Program-made: the position numbers and the translations under genes
The notes under the pieces: generated by a model
Told to the model about the DNA's origin: nothing
What the model saw: the letters and a program-made list of their open reading frames with translations, nothing else
The model's database searches: none
Assembly: GCF_000003815.2 (NCBI RefSeq)
Contig: NC_049981.1
Coordinates: 13,379,856-13,443,855, forward strand
DNA length: 64,000 nt
Reading direction: 5' to 3'
Source of the DNA: Branchiostoma floridae
Taxonomy: Eukaryota > Chordata > Leptocardii > Amphioxiformes > Branchiostomatidae
Shown here: positions 25,501 through 35,647 of the stretch, in pieces
Layout: the number at the start of each line of letters is the position of its first letter
Position numbering within the stretch: the first letter of the stretch is position 1

Positions 25501-28500
25501 TAAAGGATGATGATGATGATATGGGATGTTGTGCAGTTCCCTTTCAAAATGCAGATGACAATGTATTGATTGATTTGCATACTAAGGCATTGTTGTTGAT
25601 GGTAAAAAATACTGTAACAATTATGGGCACATTTCTCCTTTAGGTACAAAGTCTATTGGTGAAATAGACTATTATTATCATCCCTCAGGTGCGGGAGTTA
25701 CAGACCAGGTTACAGAGCGTCCAGGCGTCGGCCAGTCCTCCAGCCCACAGACCCTCCCCCTCCCCCAGCCCTGGGGACTCCTCCTCCACAGAACTGCCCA
25801 TCCCCAAGGTCGCTGAGCGGGTCCGACTCAAGTCCTCCAGGGCTGTCCTGGACAGACATGTGCTGGGTACAGAGCTGACCTCTATGGGGGTGAGTAGTAT
25901 TTGTATCTGTTATGGACCCACTATGAACTATGAACACCCCTATTGAAGAATGGAAGAGCCCTGAAGGAGTCACTCTGGTGGGAAGGGTCAGAGAGAGTTG
26001 ACTGAAGTTTGGCTAGCTCTCATGATCTTTGTTGTGTCTAGTTTCTTGAATTGAGGAACGGGATTCATGACTTGAAATCAGAGCTAGCACTCCATGTTCT
26101 CCTCATCACACTTCTGGCCAACATGTCCCCTTTTACATGGGTGACGACACAATTACATTTTTTCCCAGCAATACATGTAATCCTATGGGGAAGTGGAGAA
26201 AACCAATGTGTCATTATCTCAAGAATCAAAACTGCAAGCCATGCAAACTTACCTTCAAATGATATCCTGCTCTGTCCACTGTCATCAAATGCATTCGCAA
26301 GAATTTTTATACAGCTAGTTTTTAAATAGACCTCCTAATCAGAGCCCTTGGATTGGTCCTTTAGGCTCAAACCTGTGTTAACCTTTGAGCTGTTTGTTGC
26401 AGGTGGAGAATGCGAAGGTGGCGGAACACCTGTCACAATCATTACAGGACTGCTCCAGCGTACAGGAGATCTTCCAGTCGGTGTATGCAGCGGGGAGTCC
26501 CATGGCTGACAGCAGGGGCAGGGAGTTTGAGGTAGAGATTGAGAGGCTAAACAGGTGAGTACTGAACAGTACTTGAGAAAGATCCAAACACAAAATTTCT
26601 CAAATAGTAGTTTAATCTTAAATAGTTTTACTCATTGCATCAAGCACTGTAGAAGCATCTTCTTTAGATGCACAATGTTTTAAAGGGAGCTTGCAGTCAG
26701 ATTACTCAGGGTGATTTTATTGGCTACACAGATGCAGATACAGATTCTCAAAGATCTTTGATAGAGCACATTTCCTTGCCTTTTTGCAGTCGTATCGAAC
26801 ACCTGAAGTCACAGAATGACCTCCTACAGCTGACCCTTGAGGAGAGTAAAGCCAATGCAGACAGGTTCAGTATGTTGTGTGGGAAATATGAGTCCAACAA
26901 CACGGCTCTGCAGCTGGCCCTGTCATACAGCGACCAGATGCTAGAGGCCCTCGAGGTACAGCTGGCACTGAAGGAGACTGAACTGGGCTCTGTCCTGGCT
27001 TCATGTAGAGCTGCAGGACTTGGGGCATTTGGTAAGAAACTTCATTCACTCCTTCTTTGTGTGTTTCCATCCTCCCTTCTTTCCCTGCTTAATTCCTTCA
27101 TTTATTGTCTTCTTTCCTCCTTTCTTATCTTTCTTTCTTTATTTATTTATGTACTGTGCTACTGGAAAAAGTTGCAGTCCCAAGGACCGGACGGGAAGCT
27201 GTGGTTCAGTTGTGGTCCAATCAGTGCTCTAGCCAGCGTCCGTTTTCCCGTCAATTGCCGGAAATTTGCTGCGTCTGACGGAAAATTTTCAAAACCAATC
27301 CGTCAACCTTGACAGACAAAAATCCTTGGTGGAAGCTACATGCGGCTTGGGGACGCCGTCTACGGACGTAAAAGCCACACACTGTTTGTTTTGCTATTGT
27401 TATGATTGTTGACAATGTGTGTCGGCGCTCTTTCACATACGATAATCTCATTAAAACCCGTTTTTCAAGGTCTCAATGGCAACATTTACTACTTTGTTGT
27501 GTCATTGGGAAAATGAATTTCGCGGCTGACGGAAAAAAAATTTGAGCTGGCTAGAGCCCTGGGTCCAATGTTCAAGGAATTTCCTGGTACAATTAAACTG
27601 TATATACTTTAGATATAGTGTCTGCCTTACACTACCAGTCGAAGATAAACTGTTGATGAAAGTTGTCTGATCTGTTTCACTCTCTCTGTGCAGGTGACGG
27701 TGACACAGATCCAGAAGAAGCCACTGCGATGTTGAAGCGAGCCCACGATAATCGCAAGGCTGCAGAAAATGTGGCCAAGCAGCTGTTACAGAGGCTGGAT
27801 CGTAGCTGTGGTGCCATGTGTGGGGTACAGGGGTGCACTGCACAGCCATGGGAGGACCTGTCCTCTCACTCACATACAAGGTAAGGCAATACTGCACAAC
27901 ACAACACAACACAACACAACACAACACCTCATAACACAGGGGTGCACTGCACAGCCATGGGAGGACCTGTCCTCTCACTCACATACAAGGTAAGGCAATA
28001 CTGCACAACACAACACAACACAACACAACACAACACAACACCTCAGAACACAGGGGTGCACTGCACAGCCATGGGAGGACCTGTCCTCTCACTCACATAC
28101 AAGGTAAGGCAATACTGCACAACACAACACAACACAACACCTCACAACACAACACAACACAACACAACACCTCAGAACACAAGGGTGTACTGCACAGCCA
28201 TGGGAGGACCTGTCCTCTCACTCACATACAAGGTAAGGCAATACTGCACAACACAACACAACACAACACCTCACAACACAACACAACACAACACAACACC
28301 TCAGAACACAAGGGTGTACTGCACAGCCATGGGGGGACCTGTCCTCTCACTCACACACAAGGTAAGGCAACACAGCACAACACAAACATCACTACACTAA
28401 ACCTCAGAGCACAGGGGTGCACTGCACAGCCATGGGAGGATCTGTCCTCTCACTCACACACAAGGTAATACAACACTACACTACAGCACCTCAGAATGCT

Positions 28501-31133
28501 GGTGTACTGTGCAACGACTATAGGATCTATCCTCTCACTCACATACAAGGTAAGACAACACAGCACAACACAACACAACACAGGGGTGTACTGCACAACC
28601 ATTGATTGGGAGGATCTATTCTCTCACTCACATACAAGGTAAAGATTTTAAACCAAGTCCTACAGATTCAAAAACACTTGTACAAGAATGAATAACTTTG
28701 TACCTTGTTCCATTGCCTCCTTCCAGTCATGCTATTGGTGAAACCTCAGATTCAGAACCAGTATCATACAGCCCAACGCAATGAAAACAGTACAACCCAA
28801 CACATTACAGCACATTTCTGGGTGAGGCTGTGAACTTATGAATGACACTTTGTTGTACCATCTCTCATGTTGAGTGCCTGTTATTTGTCCCCCTCAGCAC
28901 GACCAGCTCCACTGCCAGCAGCTGTGACACAGACTTCAGTAAGGAGGACGAGTCTCGGCTCAAGGACTACATCCAGCAGCTGAAGAACGACCGCGCGGCC
29001 GTGCGCCTGACCATCATGGAGCTGGAGTCTGTCCACATCGACCCCGACCCGCTGACCATGGAGCTGGTCAACCCCAGCGCCCAGCGGCTGGACCTGGAGA
29101 ACGCTGTGCTCATGCAGGAGCTGACCGCCATGAAGGTGGGGCAAAATTTCCCTGGAAATCTTTTCCAGTTGTTTGGTTCACTTTAGTGTCAAATCACTTT
29201 GAAGGTTAATGATTTCCGTAAAAGACCATGTATTCTAACATGGCAGAATATGGACATTTTGTGCTATGCAGCTCCAGTCTTTGTTAAGAAATAAAATCAG
29301 GGCCCTTGAACAGAGACATGAATGGTTGCAAGCTCTCTCACTACTGGCACTTATGGTCCACCATTCAGGCCATGCATCCATTATGTCCAAGAGGTTATGT
29401 GACAGGAAACAGGAGCAGTGGATTCAATCATTTCTTAACAATAGCAGAGACTTGCACTATCATAAGTTTTTTACAGTAACTGTTAAAAAATATGTTTCAT
29501 GGATAGAAATTCTACTATGTTGTATACAGGAGGAGAAGGCAGAGCTGAAAGCACAGTTGTATCTCATGGAGGAGGAGAAGAGGCTCTGGAGCTGAAGATC
29601 ACGTCTCGAGATGCCCAGGAGCAGGCCTACAGGTGCAGATTGACCATCTCCAGTCTGAAGTCAAGGAGCATCAAAGGGTACAGGACAACCAGGTAAATTG
29701 GATGCAATATGCCGTAAATGCATTTAACTATTTTAAGTTTGGGGATTTAATTTCATGGCAGTGGAAAAAATGGAGTGTTCGCGGTGGTTTTGAATTCGCG
29801 GTAGTGCCATCCCGTGAACTTATTTACAGTATTGTACTGTAGTGGCATACTGTATTATGAATATTCGTGGTGGTTTAAAGTTTGCGGTTAAGCGGCCACC
29901 GCAAAAATACACTAATATAGAACCACTGCGAAAGTCTCTGCATTTACAGTACATCACACTTGAGTTCAAATCTGGCTGGACCATTCCAAAAAACATAATG
30001 CATTCTTGGCCTAATGTATGGAAGTTGAGCACACACCACGAGCACACTGTGGAATAGTCCCCTACTGTAGTGTTTGCTGAGCTTTGGGGCTTATACCCTA
30101 TAGAAATAGGGTGTCAGGGGCGGTACCCTGTGTACGGAAAGGTGCGGGAAGTTAACTAAGTGTATATTTCAGGTGGGCGTCCCAGCACACACAGCCACAC
30201 CTATTACGACGTTAGAAGAGCTGCGTGTTCACGTGGGGGGCGACACCGAGGTCTCACAAGCCTTGGCAGACGTGCTGCGCCGGGAAAAACGGCTCAAGGC
30301 GCGCATCCAGGAACTGGTGACCACCTTGGAGACGGTGCAGCGTAACAACGAAACCAGGCATCAGCAGTCGGCGGAGTTTGTTAACGACCTTAAAAGGGCA
30401 AACAGGTAGATTTTATCAAGTGTTCCTGTGTGAGATTTAAATCAGAAATAGATTGTTTCAATACTGTATGATGACAAGAATAAAAGGTGTACGTTTGTAA
30501 GCCAGTTAGAGGCATTACGAGATTAGTACAAATCATGATGTCAGGATGTAGAAAGAAATGTTGTTATATAAGTGCACCACACACATAATCTTTCTGTCAA
30601 AGATAGGACTGTCATACTTGCAACACACTTGGTAGAGTTCCTTGTCTCAAGACAATTTGGCGTCATTAAATCTGTACAATTTTCCCCCCGCAGTGGTCTT
30701 GTTGCAGCTTATGAAAAGGCAAAGAAAAAGCATCAAAGTCGGCTGAAGAAACTGGAGTCCCAAATGATGGCCATGGTTGACAGACACGAAACACAGGTCA
30801 GCTTGTTTTTTCTTTGTTTGTCTGTTTGTTTGAAGAAGGTCCTTTATGAACTAATGTTTCTGCGTCTTGTTGTGTACCATAGGTTTCACTGTTGTTTACC
30901 TGGTTTGTGTGTTGTGTTGTATTGTGTTGTGTTGGCATATGAAATAGAATGGAGTATGACTGTGATGTGTGAAATGGACATGGTTGTGTAATATAATATC
31001 AAGAATTTTGAATTGATTTATTGTAAACTTGTGTTCTTATCCCATTTGACAACAGGTGCGAATGTTAACACAGAGGATAGCACTCCTCGAGGAGGAGAAT
31101 TCTCGACCACAGACCAACGAAACCTCCTTGTAG
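19063..31133 (+). CDS. MCC: MCC (colorectal mutant cancer protein), long EF-hand form, 17 exons
   Basis: Exons: 19063-19205, 20097-20223, 20667-20787, 21121-21272, 21428-21541, 22420-22562, 24377-24650, 25066-25296, 25689-25889, 26403-26554, 26790-27031, 27694-27880, 28898-29135, 29530-29692, 30173-30405, 30694-30796, 31056-31133. All introns are GT-AG and in phase, giving about 967 aa (human long form about 1019). The N-terminus has an EF-hand-like loop LFQTCDGDGDGYISR (residues 34-48). Then come the conserved WEYDSGARDL block, long coiled coils (KEEELNKIRASLGSVREERD), HIDPD, LDLENAVLMQEL and RHQQSAEFVNDLKRAN. The C-terminus NETSL is a PDZ-binding motif known to contact Scribble and NHERF partners. 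MCC scaffolds cell polarity, migration and Wnt/NF-kB signalling. Exon 29530-29692 carries two apparent one-base deletions that break the frame here (see findings). Confidence 0.96.
19440..19528. mobile_element. 89-bp foldback element with 10-bp target duplication
   Basis: Near-perfect palindrome: TAGCCGCGGACGACTGTT at the left and AACAGTCGTCCGCGGCTA at the right, with arms of about 39 bp around a short loop. It is flanked by identical GGTTCTGTGT at 19430-19439 and 19529-19538. Target duplications of 9-11 bp are typical of Mutator-like elements. It sits in MCC intron 1 and shares AATATAGCTCCC with the element at 56.9 kb. Confidence 0.85.
19537..19600. repeat. (GT)n microsatellite
   Basis: Interrupted GT dinucleotide run in MCC intron 1 directly after the foldback element. 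Confidence 0.9.
22012..22375. repeat. inverted-repeat element (AGGCCTAGGAAAA family)
   Basis: The left end TTAGGCCTAGGAAAACAAAT is matched in inverse orientation by ATTTTTTTCTAGCCCTTA, and both are followed inward by a shared TTTCCTG block. It lies in an MCC intron. Related single ends occur at 22585, 23955-24038 and 54471. Confidence 0.55.
22585..22665 (+). repeat. repeat end, AGGCCTAGGAAAA family
   Basis: AGGCCTAGGAAAAAAAATGT is followed by GTTTCCTGTAACCCGACCGA and a duplicated CCGACCCTAGA. Same family as the elements at 22.0 and 24.0 kb. Confidence 0.55.
23955..24038 (-). repeat. repeat end, AGGCCTAGGAAAA family, inverted
   Basis: ACCGACCCTAATTTTTTCAG ... CAGGAAACACAACA ... CCTAGGCCTTA is the reverse complement of the copy at 22585. 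The two could be ends of one 1.45-kb element or separate insertions. Confidence 0.5.
24704..24783 (+). repeat. dispersed repeat copy A (ATCAGTAGACCGG)
   Basis: ATCAGTAGACCGGATTTT ... GAAAATGAAC ... GGCTTACAGGTCCAAGAAAA matches the segment at 43417-43505 in order and spacing. Located in an MCC intron. Confidence 0.65.
27222..27561. mobile_element. non-autonomous hAT-type MITE
   Basis: 340-bp element in the MCC intron before exon 27694. The terminal inverted repeats CAGTGCTCTAGCCAGC and CAGGGCTCTAGCCAGC (right end reversed) differ at one of 16 positions. An exact 8-bp target duplication GGTCCAAT lies at 27214-27221 and 27562-27569. CAGGG ends with 8-bp duplications are diagnostic of hAT transposons. 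No transposase ORF is present. Confidence 0.88.
27829..28640 (+). repeat. minisatellite repeating an MCC exon end with its splice donor
   Basis: Eight tandem units. The first includes the last 52 bases of MCC exon 27694-27880. Each unit carries the segment GTGCACTGCACAGCCATGGG ... CTCACTCACATACAAG followed by GTAAGG or a variant, then a (CACAA)n spacer. GT donors fall at 27881, 27990, 28104, 28233, 28362, 28465, 28550 and 28639, so periods run from about 85 to 129 bp. Later units are more diverged. The apparent long ORF across the array is a repeat artefact. Confidence 0.93.
29705..29955. repeat. MITE-like repeat (GTAAATGCA ends, CGCGGTGG core)
   Basis: GCCGTAAATGCATTT at the left and TCTGCATTTACAGTA at the right are inverted ends. 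The interior has GTTCGCGGTGGTTTTGAATT and a second similar block near 29870. Lies in an MCC intron. Confidence 0.55.
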
Positions 31134-33139
31134 CAGCATTACAAAAAACAGAAGTGGAGGAATTTTCAGTCCTCAACTGCTTAGATGGCTTTGGTGAATT
31201 TCCCCCAAGAGTTTCAAATGCATGAAGTGGGAGTTGGATGACATGTAGTTCATCACCCTGACAGTAGGGGGAGCTGTTTTGAATCTGACTCTACATGACC
31301 ACTAAGTTAAGCCACACCATTTGATCATTTTCCTTTGATACTTACTGTCACATGTTTCCGAATTTGGCAAGAGAATGAACTGACTCCAATCCCAAAGCAA
31401 CTGATGTCCATGCCCCATCTGTTGTTTTTGATAACTGTCAGATACGTTAATGCAATGAATTAGTAAGTAAAAATGCAGATGCCAATTGCAGTTGATAAGA
31501 TGATTTATGACTGGACAACTTTGCAGTGTTACTGGGCTCTCTGCACCCATTCAGGGTGGAGGCATTTTTGTGTCTTATTGATCAGTTACTGTTTCATGTT
31601 CTTCTCATAGAACAACAGATCACCTCATTTTCCAATATGTAATGATATATTTGCTATGTTATGTATATTCTAATGCTAATTCTGATTATCAATTTAAGCA
31701 GCAATATATTTCTTAAGAGTCAGGAACTTTGCAGTAGGGAGGCTGCATGTCTTTGTATGGTGCTCAATGAAAGAAGAAAGTTCTGTTGTCTTCCTTGGCT
31801 TCTCAAGCTGGCTAATTGTCTTGAGTAGTAATGTATCATATACCCCAATGTTGCATGTGCATGGTATGTTTCAAGCATGTTCTTCTCAGATGCAACAGAA
31901 GTGATTGCCATAACTTCTGTAGTACAGGTTCGTTCTGTAGCTTTGTGAGTCAACAACTGTAAATGCTGAAGACTTCAGTCAAACCCAGGGCCTCTGACTT
32001 GCACCAAACAACCGTGTCCTATTAAGACATTGTAATTCTATTTAGGATGGAAGTGTGTCTGTGTGTTTACTACGAAACTTGGTCAAATTTAGTGAGGTTC
32101 ATCCCAACATCAAGAAGTTGCTAAAATTTGGAGTTGTGGTATCTTTGAGTTCATGGTTGATACTGTTACAATGGAAATGTGACAGCAAAAATCTTGTACT
32201 TAAAAAACATGACATATTTCAGGAATTACAGTAGTTAATGGTGCTTCCCTTCAGTCTCTACAATGCTCACAAAAGTGCACAGTGCTGGGTGTGTCTTTAG
32301 GCCCACATTCTACTAGATGATGATTGCTGAGTGGCTCTCGAGCAACCAAAATGGATTTGTGTGATGAATGATTTTGTAATTGGTATATGATGCACAATGC
32401 AAAATACTGACTTGAAAGACAACAAAACACAAAAACACATTTTAAGAATTGTTTTAAGAAATTTGTTGAGCAATCTGTCAAATATTTGGTCACTCATTTT
32501 TGCTCAGTGGTTGCAGACTGGTGGAAAGTGGATGTAATTAGAAAGGCGGCTATCACAAAGAGGTATTTTACCAAGCATGTAGAGATTGTAATAGGTATTT
32601 CTTCAAGTACATCTCATTTTGTTAAGTTGAAGACATTCAATAACCACTAACGCATGTACATGTACGATTCTAGTTTCACCTTCGATTTTACCTTTGCAAT
32701 ATAACTATTTCTCAATTATTTATTCTCAGACAGGCGTATACATTATAGCATAGCCATCTGAGATATCTTTTAGTTATTTCACTTTATCGTATACCAACAC
32801 GGGCATTTACATGTATTTTTGATGAAGATCTTGTATTGGGATATATTTTTTGATTCAATGAATTGTGGAAAAGGCTTTGCAGGAGTTGCAAGACTGACAA
32901 GGCATGGCGGATATTGTGCAGTATGTTTGTGCAGTTTTTACATTTTATGTAAACTTTAAGTAAAATGCCAGGAAACTACATTTACTTCTTTCTTGTCTCA
33001 TGTTTGTGTTTGTTTCCTTTCATTTCTTGTTAACACTGTATGATGATTTACATCACACACTTGGAGACAAATGACAGAAACTTTTTTATTAAGTTTTGTG
33101 TAAAAGTAGGTGGTAATCCACTATGTCTTGGGCATGATA
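31134..33139 (+). other. MCC 3' UTR (probable)
   Basis: Non-coding AT-rich DNA directly after the MCC stop, with only short unconvincing ORFs. The 3' end of the transcript cannot be placed from sequence alone. Confidence 0.45.
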
Positions 33140-33345
33140 TAGGAAGGCGGAACCCAGCCCTCTCCTTCCACCACCTTCTACCTTGCCAGCCAAAACCAGG
33201 TACCCATTTTTAACTAGGATGGACTAAGAAGAGTCATGTTAAGTACCTTTCCCAAGGATACAATGTCTAGTTAAGTATGACAAGAATTGAACCTATGACC
33301 GCTTGATATTGATTGAGTCCACTAACAGCCACTCGATATTACATA
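33140..33345 (-). mobile_element. tRNA-derived SINE, antisense
   Basis: Read on the minus strand it has a tRNA-like head (GTCATAGGTTCAATTCTTGT), a middle block CCTTGGGAAAGGTACTTAAC, then AAAAATGGGTACCTGG and GGCTGGCAAGGTA. The middle block recurs at 57745-57775, and the tail region recurs at 61300-61385. Confidence 0.65.
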
Positions 33346-33839
33346 TTTCTGCAGACTCAGAGGACAAAGCTTTGAGCTTTGTTCTGATCCAAGAGTGACT
33401 GCATCATTACTGTAGTTCCTTTTTTGTGGGGACTGTTTGAGTAGCTCTCCTGGCACTGTTCAGTGCACATGTGCAGTTGGCCGAATCACAGGGACAAGGT
33501 ATGCTTACATGTATGTAAGGTTATAGTCTGGAAGTAGGGACTCAAACTGAATACACGCTATTGCTGTTCAGTACACGTGTGTATGTGTGATTCTTTCTCT
33601 GTGTAAGAAGGGATACAGACCAGTGAACAGGGACTTCATTTGGTGTTTTAACTTGAAATTTAAATTTGTGAACAATACCGATGATGTAATACAATGGCAA
33701 TGCATATTCACTGTGATGTGATTATGGAGTGGACACAAAAAAAATGCAATTTACAAGATTTACATTGCTTGAAGAAGACAACAGTCTAAAATGTGTGGTG
33801 ATTTCTCTTTGTGTTGGGTTAAAAGTTTATACATGTAAC

Positions 33840-34372
33840 TTAAAGGGGCATTCCACTCCAGAAGGGAGTCTTGTTTTCCAATAGATAATGTGTCAATGAA
33901 TACATAATTAGCCGAATTTTGTGGAATTCATCTTGGGATGAATTACGCGATGTGTGTTTTGTAAAACAATAATGACACTCACTAAACCCATGCAGACCCT
34001 TCCCATGCATTCCTTATACGCATAGACACTTTCTTTATTGTACATATTTTCAGAATAAATGAGGTACGCTAAGCACACCAAGAAGGCAAATTGCTCATAA
34101 GATAGCAAAGAGTACAAGAACAAGACGAGATTTCTTAGCGAACCTGAAATTAGTTTTGTAACCTTACCTAAAAGTTTTGCATTGTATTCAGCCATAGGAT
34201 TAATTCAATTAGAGGGTACTTGGGGAGTTTAGTAGAAGGCTGAATGCTTTTGAGGCACGTGGAGCAACTGGGTACTTTATCGTATAATGTGAAGTAGTAT
34301 GCAGTTATTACTTCCTAAAATTAATATCTATCGGAAAATAACACTCCCGTGTGGAGTGGAATGCCCCTTTAA
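33840..34372. mobile_element. 533-bp MITE with TTAA at both ends
   Basis: The terminal inverted repeats are about 50 bp with a handful of mismatches. Both start TTAA then AGGGGCATTCCACTCCA when read inward, and further in share GGGAGT and TTTTCC blocks. TTAA at each edge could be a piggyBac-type target duplication, or the target could be TA. The ORF at 33908-34195 inside it shows no transposase similarity. Confidence 0.8.
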
Positions 34373-35640
34373 ACTGTGACAATAATCATGTTTTCTAACT
34401 ACAACACTGATGAACTTTCAATACGCAAGATATGCAAAGGCTGATGACATTGTATTCTTTCAAAAAGCACATGATACATACAGGGAAATCAGAGAAAGGG
34501 AACTATTTCTACCAACTTGGTAAACTTTTCTCTTTCTTCATTCAAAGGATGGTAGGACATTAGACATACATTTAGCTGCTCAACAGTGTATATATTAGGT
34601 TTTGTTGCAAGCGAAAAGTACAGGATACAAAATAACGTTTTACGTGTGCCAATAGCTTCAGCTCTCATCGGTGTCTAACATTTTTCCTGAGTAATTACAC
34701 TAATATAAATAATCGGGACAGAAGATCATAGAATGTTTACAATATCTACATGATAAGTTAGACAATTTGGCATCTTCTACGGTTATTTGAAAGCAATACA
34801 CTGCAACAATAGGACTTCACTCATAGTAGAAATCCTTGCACTTAGCAGAGTAAGATAGAAATGCATGACCTTGTCATAGGGGTATACTTAATAATAGTTA
34901 TGGTATCAAGCAACTGCAAATACATGGCCACAAAAACACAAATTACGATTACAAACAACACTATAGAATTGATGACTTGCATATTCTATTAGTCATTTGG
35001 GATGTAAGAAGTCCATCACTTACACATATGAAAGGTTTTTATTTTGGCACCAATGTTGTGAAGTATCATGTTATCTGAATCTAAATTCTTCTTCATTGTC
35101 TTGTCTAGTATATAACTGTTGGTGTCCGACAAGTTTGTGCAAGATCCGCTAGGGGGCGTTGTTGTACGTAGTCGTGCTACCGGGAAGCCTCGTTCACGTT
35201 GTTCTGTTCAGGCAGCGGTTGTAGACCGTTCTGGGTGTCCAGGTTCATTTTGGGCTGTGCTTTCGGGGTGGACCTCGGCGTGTTTTGTCGGCTACAGTGT
35301 TCGGGTATAGGCGTGGCGTAGAATTCCTTGGAGACTGCAAAAAACGACGGTAAAAAATCAAGACTATATTACTTCACTTGGAACAATGTAAGTGCGGTGA
35401 CCAACAATTAAAGCCCATGTAAGTGCGGTAACCAACAATTAAAGCCCTCTAATAGTTATAGCCCACATACTTTTATGTAAGTCATAATCTGTAAATGCCC
35501 CAAAAAGTATTGTCCGACAAAATCGCAGACACATCGCTGAGCTACAGTCACATGATCAGGCATGTTTACATTGGCTAATCCGTTAATTTTCATGGACAGT
35601 CGGCATCGCATATGGTATATTCTTCCACGAAAAAGTATGA
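34373..35640. other. tail-to-tail spacer between MCC and the MARVEL gene
   Basis: No coding signal recognised; it must contain the 3' UTR of the minus-strand MARVEL gene. It includes a 31-bp tandem duplication at 35388-35449 (GTAAGTGCGGTGACCAACAA and on). Confidence 0.45.
35388..35449. repeat. 31-bp tandem duplication
   Basis: Two adjacent copies starting GTAAGTGCGG and ending AATTAAAGCCC, differing at one or two positions. Confidence 0.85.
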
Positions 35641-35647
35641 CGCGGTT

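Noticed and set aside
26668-27312. 214-codon ORF around MCC exon 26790-27031
   Set aside because: Only the central part is exon; both ends are intron, the latter running into the hAT MITE.
27942-28400. 152-codon ORF with repeated HCTAMGGPVLSLTYK units
   Set aside because: It is a frame through the MCC intron minisatellite; the exon part is read in another frame and the units have variable, non-codon periods.
29266-29595. ORF extending MCC exon 29530 upstream
   Set aside because: The upstream part is intron; the acceptor TATACAG at 29529 and homology begin at EEKAEL.
33908-34195. 95-codon minus-strand ORF
   Set aside because: Lies entirely inside a MITE and has no transposase features.
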